In this document: one piece after another, positions 21,861-33,955 of the stretch
How the letters are laid out: the number at the start of each line of letters is the position of its first letter
Position numbering within the stretch: the first letter of the stretch is position 1
Assembly (NCBI GenBank): GCA_947095535.1
Contig: OX352773.1
Location: 264,019,590-264,083,589 of the forward strand
From: Poecilobothrus nobilitatus
Taxonomy: Eukaryota > Arthropoda > Insecta > Diptera > Dolichopodidae
Length of the DNA: 64,000 nt
Reading direction: 5' to 3'
Notes under the pieces: generated by a model
Told to the model about the DNA's origin: nothing
What the model saw: only the letters and a program-made list of their open reading frames with translations
Databases searched by the model: none
Translations under genes and position numbers: made by a program

Positions 21861-24800
21861 ATTCATTTTTCCCGAAATTTTAAAAATTATTTTAAATTCT
21901 TTTCGGTTTCACTTCAAATATTTTCGATTTTAGTTCATATAAATTAAAGCCGAAAATTTTGGACATTAATACACTTTCTCCAACATAAAAAAATATTTTT
22001 CAATTTTATTTCATTTCATTTCATTTCGTTTTCTACTTTAAGTTCTTTACATCTTACATTCAGATATTTTCAATGTTAGTTACTTATTGAGAATATGGTA
22101 CTAAGACTCACTTGAAATGGTAAAAAATTCAAATTAATGAAGTGTGTCTTTATGACTTATAACTTTATGACCCGGAATTTTACATTTATTAAAAGTTCTA
22201 GTCTAAAATAGTTCCAATCAAAAAGAATCAAGAAAAACTTCAAATAAAAATAATTATTTAACCAGATTTTTCAGATTTGGAAAGTTTTTATTGTTCCAGA
22301 ATAATTAGCAAATGCATTTTATAGTTTAATATTTCCGAAGATTCATGTCCTTTATTTATTTTTTTTCATTTTGTTTCAATTTTTTAAAGACATTTCATTG
22401 CTTTTCATTTGGAATTGGAAAAAGTTCAACTATTCGAATTATTTTAAATATATAATATTATATAAAAATGTATTTTAATATACTATATATAATATCATAT
22501 TGAAAGAAAATGATTTGAAGCAATCAATAATCATATTATTATCAATTGATGAATGATTCATAGAGTTCAGAAAAAAAAACATTATATTTTTATTATTTTA
22601 ATTTTTATTTTTTTTTATTTCTTTTGATTTATTTCTAGATTAAGTTGATTGATGTATTGATATTAAATTCTAGGAATAATTTTTAGAATAAAAAGAAAAA
22701 TTAGGTTTAAGACAAAAAAAAAAAAAAAAAAATATTAAATTTGTTAAATGAATCATAATGTTAAAATTTTTTTTATGTTTTGAATCGAATTTTTTAGCAC
22801 TAAAATCAAAATATTTAAATTTTAGATTTATTTATTATATATTTCTATATTCTGTACTTAAATTTAATAATAATTCTTTTAAATTTCTTTCTTAATTAAA
22901 ATCAGATAAGTTAAATAAGCAAAAAGGATCTAATTAAAGAAAATCATTAAATCATTAACAATACAACATTGTAATTTTTGTTATTTTTGTATTGACAGTA
23001 GTATTTATGTATATTAGTATATAAAATACACCTTAATAACTTAATAATAAAAATTCTCATTAAAAAAATGTTAATATTTTATTTTCAATACTTAGAATCT
23101 ATTCTTCAACATTTTATTTTTATTGTATCTAAAAAAGAAAAGGAAAAATGTTTGAAAACAAAACCTCTTTTATTCAACTGGATTTAAATCTAAAGTAAAA
23201 TTGGATTTTTTTTTTTCCTTTCATTTATTTTAAAATATTAAATTTCCTTGAATCCAATATCCAATAATGATCAAATCACATGAAAAAGTGAAAAATGAAA
23301 AAACAAAAAAAAACGTAATATTTAATAAAGTAAAATTTGTGCTTGAAATAAACACATTTTCTCATTAATGAAAATGTACGAAATTTAAATAAAAAAAAAA
23401 AACTGCATACTTTTAGGCGAGTAAAAAATTAAATTCGATGTAATAGGATTTAATTTTAAATCACTATCTATATATATAGTATTATAATAACTTACAAATA
23501 AACCATTATTCTTATAATTATTTTATAAGTTCTGGGAACTGTCACATACATTAATTTATTAGTCTTATTTTTCGGGCTATCCATTATCCTTCCAATTTTC
23601 TTTATTTTACAACTTCCTAAAACGTAAAGTAATTATTTGATCAAAAAAATATCTATTGTTGGATTTAAAATGGAACCGATCTTAATAGTTTAATCACCTT
23701 TCTTGTAAACATTAAATTTGTTTCTCTTATCTTCTCTCAATGCTTTGATAACAAAAACAGACAGAAGAACCATCAAAAACATTTGTTCATTCAATTTCCT
23801 AATTTTTTCTTTTGCAAATTTATATAAAAAAAAAGAAAAAAAAAAAAACGTTTGTAGAATCTTAGAAAATGTAAATTTTATATTCGCAATTTTTCTTTTT
23901 TTTATTGGAACATATAAAGTCAAAGAGAAAGATGAAATAAATAATTTATATTTATATCCATTAAATCGTCCTTGACATTAACATTTATGTTTAAAAAACA
24001 GAAAATCTTACAGATTAGAGAGCAATTTGATAAGAGAATTTCTTTTCAATTTTTGTGTATTTCCTTTTTATTTTACTTTTAAACTTTTTTAAAATCAATC
24101 AATTTCATATTTGTTTTATATTTTTATAGGTTATCTATAACATTATAATTTTCTTTTTTTCATCTCTTTTTGAATGTGGTGTACACACATACACTCTCAC
24201 ACTGCACATGTTAATAAAAATATGTAATGTAAATGTAATGTAAAAATATGTAAGTATGTAAATTATATAACATAATAATATATCCTACACATATCCTATT
24301 TTTTTTTTTTTTTGCTTAAAATGTCCTTAAAAAAATACTTAACTTTGACTTTATTTCTATGAGTTCCTATAAAAAATTTTCAATTTCTTTATCATTGTAT
24401 TAGTATTGAAAAACTTTTCTTTTTAGGCAAATAACCAAAAGGAATCATGAAAAATTTATTGAAATGAGTTTATTTGGAATTTTTTTTATATATGAAAATC
24501 TGCATTCACAAGAATCTTAAAAATTCTTTTAAAAAATTATTTATTTTTATTTTTTTTTTTATTTTCGTGACTTGTTTTTATATTTTTTTTATATTTTTTT
24601 TATATCCGTATTTTATCATAAGAACTTCAAGGATTTTCGTGAAAAAAAAAAAAAAAATTATAATGTATCTACAGTGAAATCACATCATAATGTTATCAAT
24701 TATTAGTAAACTCTTATATGCATTTTTCGAATGTAGAGAAGAGTAGAGCAGAAAAAAAAATCGTTACCATCATTTAAAATCTTAACCATTATTTATATAT

Positions 24801-24978
24801 CAAAAATTATTAATATCTCAAAAAAAAAAATAAAAGGACTCATAGAAAAAATATTTTCAAACATAATTTTATAAACTTTCCTTAGCTAGATATTTAGGTC
24901 TGGTACATAATGTGTTTTACATAGTTAAATTTATTTATTGAATTAAGATATTTCACTTTATTTATATTCATTCGGAAA
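21861..24978. other. AT-rich spacer, 3.1 kb
   Basis: Long A and T runs throughout. The overlapping frames at 23690-23975 on both strands and 24474-24677 consist of Lys/Phe/Ile-rich low-complexity peptide. No gene, RNA gene or repeat family recognised. Confidence 0.5.
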
Positions 24979-25194
24979 GCTATGCCCGACGGAACATTTT
25001 TTATCAAAGCGAATAATAATCCATTTGAGAGCGTTAAAATTTGTACACAAAGATCATACATTATCATGCCAACATAATCTGTGCTTGCAATTAATGAAGT
25101 ACTTATTAAAGAGTTTTTGAAACTTTTTAAACTTTGGAAAAGCTTGTTTACCTATAGGGACACTTTTCTTGAGGACATATATCTTTCCAGTTAA
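24979..25194 (+). pseudogene. Decayed frame, possibly MULE transposase core
   Basis: A 71-codon plus-strand frame with one internal stop reads MPDGTFFIKANNNPFESVKI early on and later NEVLIKEFLKLFKLWK. The Asp-Gly-Thr-Phe near the start resembles the first catalytic block (DGTF) of MULE transposases, and a MULE-type fragment would fit the C-terminal relics at 33 kb. The downstream match is weak and no second catalytic residue can be placed, so the assignment is tentative. Confidence 0.25.
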
Positions 25195-25901
25195 GAAACT
25201 TCACTCTTCAAAATTTAAATCTTCTGAATTTCAAGTTAATGAATGAATTAGAAAGCAATTTTTTAAACCGTTTAGTTAGTTTCTCCTTTTTACTGTATGT
25301 GCATAATGTATATTTTATGTATATATGAGGAATAATGTATATAATGTATCGTATATGTAAAATTATTTTATTTTAAAATTATTTACTAATGTTTTATTTT
25401 GTGTTTCTTTGAATAGTTAGGAGGGTGAAACACAAATAACGGAAGTTATATTTGAAAAATTAAAGCTAAATGAAAATAAATTTTTAAATAAAATAAAAAA
25501 TCTTTTCTATATTGACATGATATCAAATTTTTTTTTTTAAGGAGATTATATGGGAAGAGATCAATTTATTTCGTACTTCTGATATCGTGAAATTCTTTTT
25601 GTTTTAAAGAACAAAAATTATTTAAAATTTAATAAAAAAAAATTTTAAAAGCAAATAATATAAACATTTTGTTTTACAGATTTGGAGTTTTATATTTTAA
25701 TAACATAAGTCGGTTTCTATATAAAATAATGTTTAATAGATTTAAGTTATAATGAAGAATTATTAAACAAGTCAATCAGTTATTTATCAGTTGTTGAAAA
25801 AAAGAATTTTTCACTTTTTTTTTAAATAGGGAGAAAAACTTACGTAATTTATGCCTTTTCCTAAAGAACTTTCTCTCTAATTAAATAATTAAATCAATAA
25901 T
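25195..25901. other. AT-rich spacer
   Basis: No feature recognised. Confidence 0.5.
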
Positions 25902-27480
25902 AAAAACGAGGAAGAATACAGTTGCCTTTGTCAACTCTTAGATACCCGTACGAACCGTTAGTATGTTCACAGCTTGTCACTCTGCTTACAATATTATTTT
26001 TTTAATATTTTAGTATTTTAAAATAATTTGGGTGAATTTTATAATTTCTAGTACTATGGGTTGTACATATATTCAAACTATACGTTTATATGTACATTCT
26101 TCAAAAGCAGATTCTAACCTTCCACATAACGATTATCAATCCAAAACTTTTTCAAATATTCTATAGTACCATTTAATACTAAGCGGTAATTGTATATTAA
26201 ATTTACTTAGTACAAAATAGTAAATATAATTTTAAATATTAAATTATATTATATTTAAATATTCCATTGACAGAATAATTTCTTATAAGTACAATAAAAT
26301 ACATATATGTATGTAAATACGGCGCTATATAATATACATATATACTCTTATCATTTATTCACTAGTGACATATACGATATGTAAATAAACATGATATATA
26401 AGTATGTATATATATCAATATCATATAAATAAAAATTCTTCAAGCAACCGTTATGTTGTTTATTTATTTACATTTTTTTGTACTACGCATTATATCCTCA
26501 ACAATTTCAAATTATCGAGTCAAAATGCAAAAAATTAGTTAAAGAAATTTGTTAGAAAATTTGAAAAAATCAAGTAACACTTTCGTCAATTATAAAGTAA
26601 CCCTATATTATTAAAAAAAGTTGTTAACAGAAATAACAGCATAATGTTGAAGCTTTAATTTTTGTGTATTACTTCAAAAAAATGTTAACAGGTGTTCAAG
26701 TTACAGGTGTTTAAAAATAGGAAATTTTCAGTTTTTGACTCTTTACAGCTCCTAAAGGGGGGGTGATACAAAAAAAATTTTTGAAATAACTCATACTTAT
26801 TTTCAAAGATCTAACTTCTGTCAAAATTTCAAGTTTCCAACTTAAACTGTTTAGAAGATAGAAGGGTTAAAGCATTTTGCAAAATTTGAGTTTCGCATAA
26901 CGGTAAATTAAGACACCGTATGCCACAAATATATATTTATTGTATATATACTTTTAAAGCTAATAAAAGTAGTAATCGTTTTGCGTTTTCAAAATGAAGA
27001 TATACCTTATACAACTTGTGGTATAACAATTTAAATATAGAGCTTTTTTGAACCTTTGGGGAGCTGTAGCTCCATAACGGGTTGGGCTACAAAAAAAAGT
27101 TATTAAAAATAAAGTTAATATTTTTATGAGATCTATCAGCAGTTAAAATTTCATAGCTCTATTTTAAAAAAATGTGGTGATCTAAAAGTTAGGTGTTCGA
27201 GAGCTACCCTAAGTTTTGGTCCAAACTCAACCAAAAAAATAGGGAACCTACAAATTACTCCCAGAATATTTTGTGTAAATTTCAAGATTCTAGCTTTCTT
27301 AGTTTTTGAGTTAGCGTGCTGACGGACGGACGAACATGGCTCAAACGTCTTAGAATTTTTTTCTGATCCGATCCATACCTTTGAAGGTATATCTAGCTCG
27401 CTTATTTTGAGGTGTTACAAACGGAGGAGTAATTTTATTATACCCGATCCTATCGTAAGGGTATACTCATTGCGGAGAAA
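25902..27480 (-). mobile_element. Composite Helentron/DINE-1-like element, H1 copy 2 with H2 body
   Basis: Minus-strand element bounded on the left by an H1 3' end (GGGTATCTAAGAGTTGACAA, CAACTG, CTTCCTCGTTTT) and on the right by an H1 head. The head has a terminal hairpin (TATACCC...GGGTATA), TTTGTAACACCTC, GCGAGCTAGATATA, GGTATGGATCGGATCAG and GTCCGTCCGTC (27322-27475). The middle (about 26560-27150) is an H2 body nearly colinear with 1550-2090, sharing GTAACCCTATATTATTAA and CGCATAACGGTAAATTA. A/T-rich simple sequence (26290-26430) separates the parts. The H2 body is either nested or recombined into H1. No open frame. Confidence 0.65.
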
Positions 27481-27665
27481 CGGAAGAATTAATATTTTGC
27501 ATAACGGTAAAATTAATGATTTTTATATTGATTTTTAAAGCTTAAAAAATTTTCTATCGTTTGATTAATTTAGATTGAAATAGACCGTTCCGGTGTTTTG
27601 TAAACAGAAAAACGGACAGACAAAATGAAATATTTTATCATATAATTTTGTTCAATTTTTATGAT
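27481..27665 (-). mobile_element. Helentron-like H2 head fragment
   Basis: Contains GCATAACGGTAAAATTA and, at 27601-27625, ACAGAAAAACGGACAGACAA. The latter is the complement of the H2 head (TCTGTCCG...CTGTTTACAAAAC). It abuts the composite element to its left, in the same orientation. Confidence 0.5.
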
Positions 27666-28112
27666 AATATACCAATAACCAAATGTCAAAAGTGCAAATC
27701 AAATCAAATTCACAAATCTCAAAGGGTTGCAGATTATAGAATACGGATTGAAATTAATCAGTTCTAAATAAATAAAAGCATAGTAATTTAATAAACTGTT
27801 CATAGAATTATAAACCAAAAACTCATAAATATTATTGTTGAGAAATTAATAAAATTAAATATCGATATAATATTCAACATCCTCGATATATATTCCAGAT
27901 CGATTTTTGAAAATGTATATATTGCCTTAACGTTTGGCATTTAAAAACTGAAGGAAACGTCACTGCAAAATAACAATAATGTGGTTCAGAAGATAATGTG
28001 GTACAGAAGATAAAGAGGTGTTCTAAAAGTTAAGTCGAAATTGATGGGTAAAATTAGAAAGAATACATTGTTAAAATAACTAAACGAAACAACGTAGTTT
28101 TCTCTTAAACCA
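27666..28112. other. AT-rich spacer
   Basis: No gene seen. A 17-19-bp direct duplication (GTGGTTCAGAAGATAAT / GTGGTACAGAAGATAAA) lies at about 27980-28016. Confidence 0.5.
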
Positions 28113-28583
28113 TTCTGAGAAATGGAGCATGTTGTATGCTTGTACTTCATTTGCCTGTGTTATCATTTGACTGTATTATCATTTAACTGGATTTAACTTG
28201 CTTGTATTACTGGATTTGAATGAGTTCATCGTATTGATGTGTATTTATAGTTGTTATATGATCGATTTTTAATTAGGGGGTTTTGGTCTCAAAATCAGGA
28301 TTTTAATTATTTTTCAGCGGAGGTTTGGGTCGGAATAGATTTAAAAATTTTGGAATAATTTAAAAATAAATCACATGTACTATTTACAATGGCGTATATA
28401 TATAAAGATTGCCGATGAAAGTATGAAAAGGTTTATTACGTCAGGTTTATCACAAAGTTCATATAGACAAAATAAATCCAGTCAAATGTAATGCATTCAA
28501 ATGAAATCGAGTTAAATGATAGTACAGGCAAATGAAATGCAGTCAAATGGAATTCAGACTTGTGATGGTAACTTCTCAGGAAT
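28113..28583. mobile_element. Foldback-type element, copy A
   Basis: The ends are TTCTGAGAA (left) and the complement of TTCCTGAGAA (right). Each arm consists of 15-16-bp tandem units, CATTTGCCTGTGTTAT-like on the left and AAATGAAATGCAGTC-like on the right, in inverted orientation. The outermost unit on the right carries CTTGTGATGGTAAC, a signature shared with copy B (47928-48318). The unique centre contains an R-unit-like segment (28275-28330). Inverted arms built from short tandem repeats are typical of foldback (FB/Galileo-type) elements. No transposase is encoded. Confidence 0.7.
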
Positions 28584-29334
28584 TCCGATGTTTTCATTCC
28601 TTCAAATATATTTGTGTTAAAAATTTGTTTAAGTTATTGTTACATTAAATACCAATTAATTTTGAAATTTAATTGAATCATTTTAATTGAATGATATAAA
28701 TAATGAAGAATCAATACACAATCATCAATATATACGAGTATCTAACTTTTAAGCACATTTATTTTTAATTTGTATGACCTGTCATTCTAATTTTATTTAT
28801 TTAAAATTAAATTTACACATTGTTTAGATAGAAAAGATTCATGTTCTTCTGTCCTTTGAACAAAATTTGAACTAAGGTAAAATACAAAAAGAAAATTAAC
28901 ACCATAAAGAAAAGTACTTTTAATATCATTCAAATCAAATTTGTTTGATTCAAGGTTATGTTTTCTTCAAAATTTGTTTTTTTTTCTTTTGGTACTTTAC
29001 AATATTGATTGTTTATGTTGTAAAATGTGACATCACATGTCACAAAATTCTCAGAAGACACATTAATTTTGCACATCAACAGATTACGTATTTTGTTATA
29101 AAAGCACCATATCCCTTAAAAAAATAAAAAAAAAACAATAATCGAGAACAGAAAATAAGAAAAGGAAAAGGCATATGAGAAAAAGAAAAATCAATACGAT
29201 TTTATAATAAGAACAGTAGAATTAGGTAATGAAACACGACAACCTTAAAAAAATATATATCTTATTATAACACTTCTAACCTAATAATTGCTGATGCTGT
29301 TGTTAATACGAATATGTTTTTTTATATATGTACA
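28584..29334. other. AT-rich spacer
   Basis: No feature recognised; the frame at 28945-29127 is unsupported. Confidence 0.5.
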
Positions 29335-29728
29335 TACAGCGTGAGTCGCTTTCGGTCTGGAATATTTAAAGCATATATTTAGAAGAATAACAACCAGAGC
29401 CCCCCCTCTTAGATTCTTATATCATAAAAACTACCGAAATATAATTAAGAAGTTGAACTTGACATACCATTGAAAAGATCAGCTTTCAAATCAGTCTTTT
29501 TACGTTATAAGCATTTGAACGAAAAACGAACTTTAATTTTTATCTAGTTTGCTTTTTCCTTTTTTTTTTGGAAGAGGTGGAAGGAAGGAATTTTTTTATC
29601 AATTATTTTAAACACCGTAAAAAATAGGACTTCCCTCACTCCTCCGTTCAACGTAATAATTTTTTGTTCGTTTTGACCCTACTAATACACCTTAAAATTA
29701 TTTAAAACCTAAAGCGAATCACCGTGTA
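29335..29728. mobile_element. TA-flanked MITE, 390 bp
   Basis: The element (29337-29726) begins CAGCGTGAGTCGCTTTCGGT, and its other end read inward is CACGGTGATTCGCTTTAGGT. TIR similarity is strong for 20 bp and weaker to about 45 bp. It is bordered by TA on both sides, which fits a Tc1/mariner-type target duplication, and a dead Tc1 transposase occurs at 38.8 kb. No open frame. TA flanks are weak evidence in such AT-rich DNA. Confidence 0.7.
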
Positions 29729-30839
29729 TATTATTTGAATTCAAAAGCACTGCTGTTGTAAATTTATTTATGGTTTTTATTTTATTTTTTTTTGTATTTC
29801 CAAAAAAATATTTTTAGAAAAAACATGAGAAACATATATTCAAAGCACTACTGCAATATTGTGATAAGTAGGAGATGAAAATTCAATAATATATTTCTAT
29901 ATACATTTAGATGATGCTCGTGGTAAAGATTGCGTATTTAGAAAAAAATGTTAAGTTCTTTTTTGAAGGAAGATTTTATGATAATGTTTATACAAAAATA
30001 CAAAACGTCACCTTAAAAAACAGACAAGAGAAATAAACACCTTAAAAAACAGACAAGAGAAATATTTTAATTTATATTCAATTTAACTAAATTACAGGGC
30101 ACGTGTCTGTTTTTTATTTTATTTGTTTGAAATTTTTTATATAAATTTTACCTCAATAATGTCCATTTTATTTAATTTTAGACTGGATGAATTTAAAAAA
30201 CTGGGAAAACAAAAATATATTTTTTTTTAAATATTAAATTATTAAAAAAAAAAAAAAAACAAAATAAGGCAATAAAATTAAAAAGGCATGTGTTTGAATA
30301 GAAAACCTAATCTGAAACTAATCTAATTATAATTTATCTTTAATTACTCTGTAAGGATACGAGTTCTCTATTCAGTTAAAGAATAGATATACAATTAGTT
30401 TAGTCTAGCTCATTGAATATTCCTGCTTACTTACTTACTTGGTTACTTGCAAATACTTGTATTGTATAAGGTACCACTGGCATTGCTTTTATTCAAAATA
30501 AAGATATTTTCGTTATTTTAATAAGGTTCCTCAAAACTTCAAGCCCTCTTATAATTTTTATAAGATTTTTTAATTTTTATAGAAAAATGTTTAATTACAA
30601 TTTAATAGGTCAAGAATATGTTAAGCTAATAGGTGCAATACCCGACTTGAGTTTTTTATTGCTGACAATTGTTTGCTAGCAAATATTGTTTAGATACATT
30701 GTTTATATACTCTGAGACTAAGAATGTTTTTGCTTTGAAATTAAAACAACATTAACTCGCAATAAAAAATATTAAATAAATCCAATTGTAAGAGAGAACG
30801 ATAATAACGACAGACGGAGAAACGGCAAAAATATAAAGG
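29729..30839. other. AT-rich spacer with a local duplication
   Basis: A direct duplication of about 31 bp (CACCTTAAAAAACAGACAAG and following) lies at 30009-30065. Otherwise low-complexity sequence. Confidence 0.6.
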
Positions 30840-31250
30840 ATAGAATTTTGAAAGCCGGAAGCGTCTTTACATTATTATGGGTAACCTGAAAAACATCGCA
30901 CATAATCTGCGGCACTCAAATAAGAATATTTAACGCGTGCATGAAATCTACAACTCTGTATGAGAATCAGACCTGACATACAAAAGTTTCACCAACAAAT
31001 ACTTACGAATAATATGTCAAATATTCTAGCCGAGAAGGTTAGTATCCAAGGAATTATGGGTATTAACCAATCCAAGAACCAATCAAAATAAAAAACCGAA
31101 GAAGAAAATGGGGATGGATCAACAATATCATCAGACGTTCAGCAACATAAGTGGCACGTCAGACGTTAGCGTGGAGTCCTCAAAGCAAAAGAAACGTGGG
31201 AAGATCTAAAGTGACTTAAAAAAAGAATCGTTCAGAATTAGATAGAAAGA
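30840..31250 (+). pseudogene. RTE-type non-LTR retrotransposon relic (C-terminal part)
   Basis: Decayed plus-strand coding sequence. One segment gives RIFNACMKSTTLYENQT, parallel to the IYNS-VKS-LLYG-E block that follows the reverse transcriptase in RTE/CR1-like ORF2. The next gives FTNKYLRIICQIF, parallel to the ...NRCLRRIL... block. The last gives RRKWGWINNIIRRSAT, a stop, then VARQTLAWSPQSKRNVGR, parallel to the K/RWRWIGH-LRR...ARQAL-W-PQGKR-RGRP tail. The order and spacing of the three blocks are correct. Several stops and at least one frame change make it a pseudogene, and the endonuclease and RT cores are absent. Confidence 0.75.
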
Positions 31251-32589
31251 TGTAGATAGTTTTGAACAAAAAGTATAAGAATGCCGCAAGATAGGAAAAA
31301 TTTAAAAAAATATGTGAAAGCGTTATGTTCTCTAAGAGAATAAAACATAAGAACAAAAACAAAAAATTGCGAAACAGGGGAAAGATGCATTTTACTTTAT
31401 AGGTACTATAATTAATGTGCCGAAAGATAAAATTAAGAGTTTTAGTATCTTATATGGAACAGTTTAGCTTCACTAAGAGAATACTTTAAACCACAAATTT
31501 CATGTTTACACCTAATAATAGGTTATAATTTAATTCACCAAATTTGATATGTACAGAATTAAAAATAATTTCAAACGTATTAACAACCGACAGACACTCT
31601 TGTCGACCGAAATTGTAGTATCAAATAAAAGCAATGAGTAAAATGAATATCCATACACACTGCTATACTTAAAAAATTTCTACATGTAGTTTGTGTAAAG
31701 CGGCAGTAATACATTACAATCAAGTGGAATATTTAATTGATTTTCAATTTTTGGTTAAATTAAAATACAATTTCTAAAAATATGTATTTTAAGTACATAC
31801 CTATATAAATTATATAATTATTTAAAGAAACCTTAGATTTTATATTTAAATAGAAAATAAAATGTATTTACCTAATAAGTTAAAAGTTAAAATATTATGT
31901 TTGACAATGTCACATTACACAGTAATGAAATTAATGAAATTCTAACAGTAAACTGTAATTAATTAAATATAGATTTCAAAATAATTTTATATTTGAAAAA
32001 CTATATAATATCAGTATATATATACTGTTAGGTAATTATATAAACAATAAATAAAAATATATATACTTAAGCATAAACATAATTATATACAGTAATTGAA
32101 ATATACGTACTTGAGAAATGATTGTGCAAAGATTATTCGGGGAATAGCTTTAGATACAAAAATTTTATACAGTAATGTTAAAATTATTTGAATTATCTAT
32201 TAAAGATAGGCACGTGCTGTTTTGTTATTTTTTTTATTAATAACAATTAAAAAAAATATTTTCTTGCTTTATAATGACTAATTTTTTTAATTTTCTACTT
32301 AACTCTAATTATTTTTTTTTCTATTGTTAATATTACTATCTAATTATTAAATTTTTGGTTTCTGCTTGTTTGGATCACAGAAATGTTTCGATTTTATTAA
32401 TTTTTTTTTAACTTATTTGTTAAAATCGTATTATTTTAATAATTTTTTTTTTAAATATCTTCAAATATTTTCAAAAACCTTTTTTGTTTTTGTGCAAAAT
32501 ATTTGTATTTGGGTTTGTATGTTGGATTTGTTGGGTTTCAAAATTTTGGTTAGTAAAGATTCAGTGTTATTTTATTGTTGGTTACTAGG
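31251..32589. other. AT-rich spacer
   Basis: No gene recognised. The 79-codon frame at 32366-32605 is Phe-rich and runs into R-unit repeat sequence. Confidence 0.5.
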
Positions 32590-32900
32590 CAGGGATATCT
32601 TATAGTCGATTACTAAATCAGAGTTTCAATTGATTTGTTTAGAGTTTGCAGTTAAAATACGCAAATAATTAGGCATTTTTTTTACGAAATTTAAGATCTA
32701 ATTGTGGGCTATCCAACTATTTTAAATGCTTGAATGTTGAAATATGTATGTACAAAAGTAATTAGGAGAGATTTTAGAGTTGATTTCAAAATCAGGGTTT
32801 TAATAACTTGTTTATCGTTTGGGGTTAAAATATGTATGTAATATTTTAACTGTTTTAAATGTTTTGTTATTGAAATATGTATGTATACAATTAAGGAAGC
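32590..32900 (+). repeat. R-unit repeats in tandem
   Basis: Two to three diverged units: AATCAGAGTTTCAATTGATT, later TAATTAGGAGAGATTTTAGA then GTTGATTTCAAAATCAGGGT, with TTTTAAATG...GAAATATGTATGTA as the link. Orientation is opposite to the 21.4-kb array. Frames on both strands here are by-products. Confidence 0.6.
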
Positions 32901-33141
32901 GGATCTATTCACAAAATCTATATGTCAAATTCCCATTTCACCTAATGCTATTTGGCATCAATTATTATTTCACAAATTTGATTTTAGCAAAATTTCCACA
33001 TTACAAATAGTTTATTTATCAAATATGACACTTTGCAACTAATACTTTTCACAACAACCCACTTAACAAATAACAACTTTAAGTAATAATAATTATTTTA
33101 ATCCATTATTAATGATAATAAAAAACTCGTATCCTATAAGA

Positions 33142-33469
33142 ATCCTAGATTTGCTATTGAAGCATGGAATATTCACCAAGATACAGAAAAGAAAAAACAC
33201 CAAGAAGAAATAATAATCTCGAGGGATGGCACAATAGCTTCGCTAAATTGGTTTCTGCCGAACATACAACAATTTGGAATTTTCTAGAAAATTTGCAGCT
33301 TGAACAATCCAAAAATAAAATAGTTTTGGAACAAATATTTTCTGGAATGGCTATGCCTTCAAAAAAATATCGCGATTATGTCTTGAGAGTAAGAGGTAAT
33401 GTCTCCAAATATAAAAGTATGGACGTAATTGAGTGTTTACGTGTAGTTGCTCACAATATCGTTGTTTAA
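33142..33469 (+). pseudogene. MULE (Mutator-like) transposase C-terminal relic 1
   Basis: The plus-strand frame contains RRNNNLEGWHNSFAKLVSAE, then TIWNFLENLQLEQSKNK, then PSKKYRDYVLRVRGNVSKY, and ends MDVIECLRVVAHNI-VV-stop. This is the conserved C-terminal order of arthropod MULE transposases (R-T/N-NN-xEGWH, HPT-IW-F-E-L--EQ, KKY-D---R, YLR-IAHN). Just upstream, in another frame, PRFAIEAWNIH corresponds to the P-RFPIE-WN block, so a frameshift lies near 33170-33190. The FLYWCH and DDE catalytic parts are not attached. The frame from 33164 (101 codons) is therefore a fragment of a dead transposase, not a host gene. Confidence 0.85.
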
Positions 33470-33740
33470 ATTTCCCAAAAAAAATGTTAAAATTTAATAA
33501 AGGTAATTGTATCTAAATTCACAGAAACAATTTAATATTAAAAAATAAAAACAATTAACAGAATCTCGCGGGATTTTGATATTTCAATATTATTATTTTT
33601 TCTGTAAATTTGTGAATTGTTTTCCTGTTAATTGACGCGAAATCAAAAAAATTAGTTTGAGATAACGGTTTTGTTTTTTAATTTTTGTTGTTGTTGTTTG
33701 GGATAAAAGTAAACCACCACTATTTCCCCCAACTTTTTGG
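33470..33740. other. Spacer between MULE relics
   Basis: A/T-rich with a short GTT microsatellite (about 33686-33698). No feature recognised. Confidence 0.5.
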
Positions 33741-33955
33741 AGTTGCTTATTGTAGAATGGTGAATCACAGAACACATGCAATTATTGATGGAGAACATGA
33801 CGGATTTTATAGAATTATGGACGTGTTAAAAAAGAAATTAGATTTGTAAAGACAGAAATAGAGAAGTTTGAGATTGGTGGTGAACCTGTCGTAAAAAAGA
33901 AAATGTATTTTTTAAAACATAAGAAAATTAAGAGATTTTTTTTTAAAAAAAGATG
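33741..33955 (+). pseudogene. MULE-type transposase C-terminal relic 2
   Basis: The plus-strand frame gives GEHDGFYRIMDVLKK. After a frameshift near 33828 it continues KEIRFVKTEIEKFEIGGEPV and then KKKMYFLKHKKIKRF. The pattern (H--F-R-IDVLKKE, a linker, then a Lys-rich KKKY-like stretch) parallels the same region as relic 1, but its sequence is clearly different, so it comes from another MULE lineage. A degraded VEGWH-like stretch may lie just upstream (33750-33780). Shorter and weaker than relic 1. Confidence 0.5.

Noticed and set aside
23690..23975. Overlapping frames on opposite strands (77 and 85 codons) as a convergent gene pair
   Set aside because: Both are Lys/Phe/Ile-rich translations of A and T runs without motifs.
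33164..33469. 101-codon frame as a possible small host gene
   Set aside because: It matches the C-terminus of MULE transposases and has a frameshifted upstream part; a pseudogene fragment.
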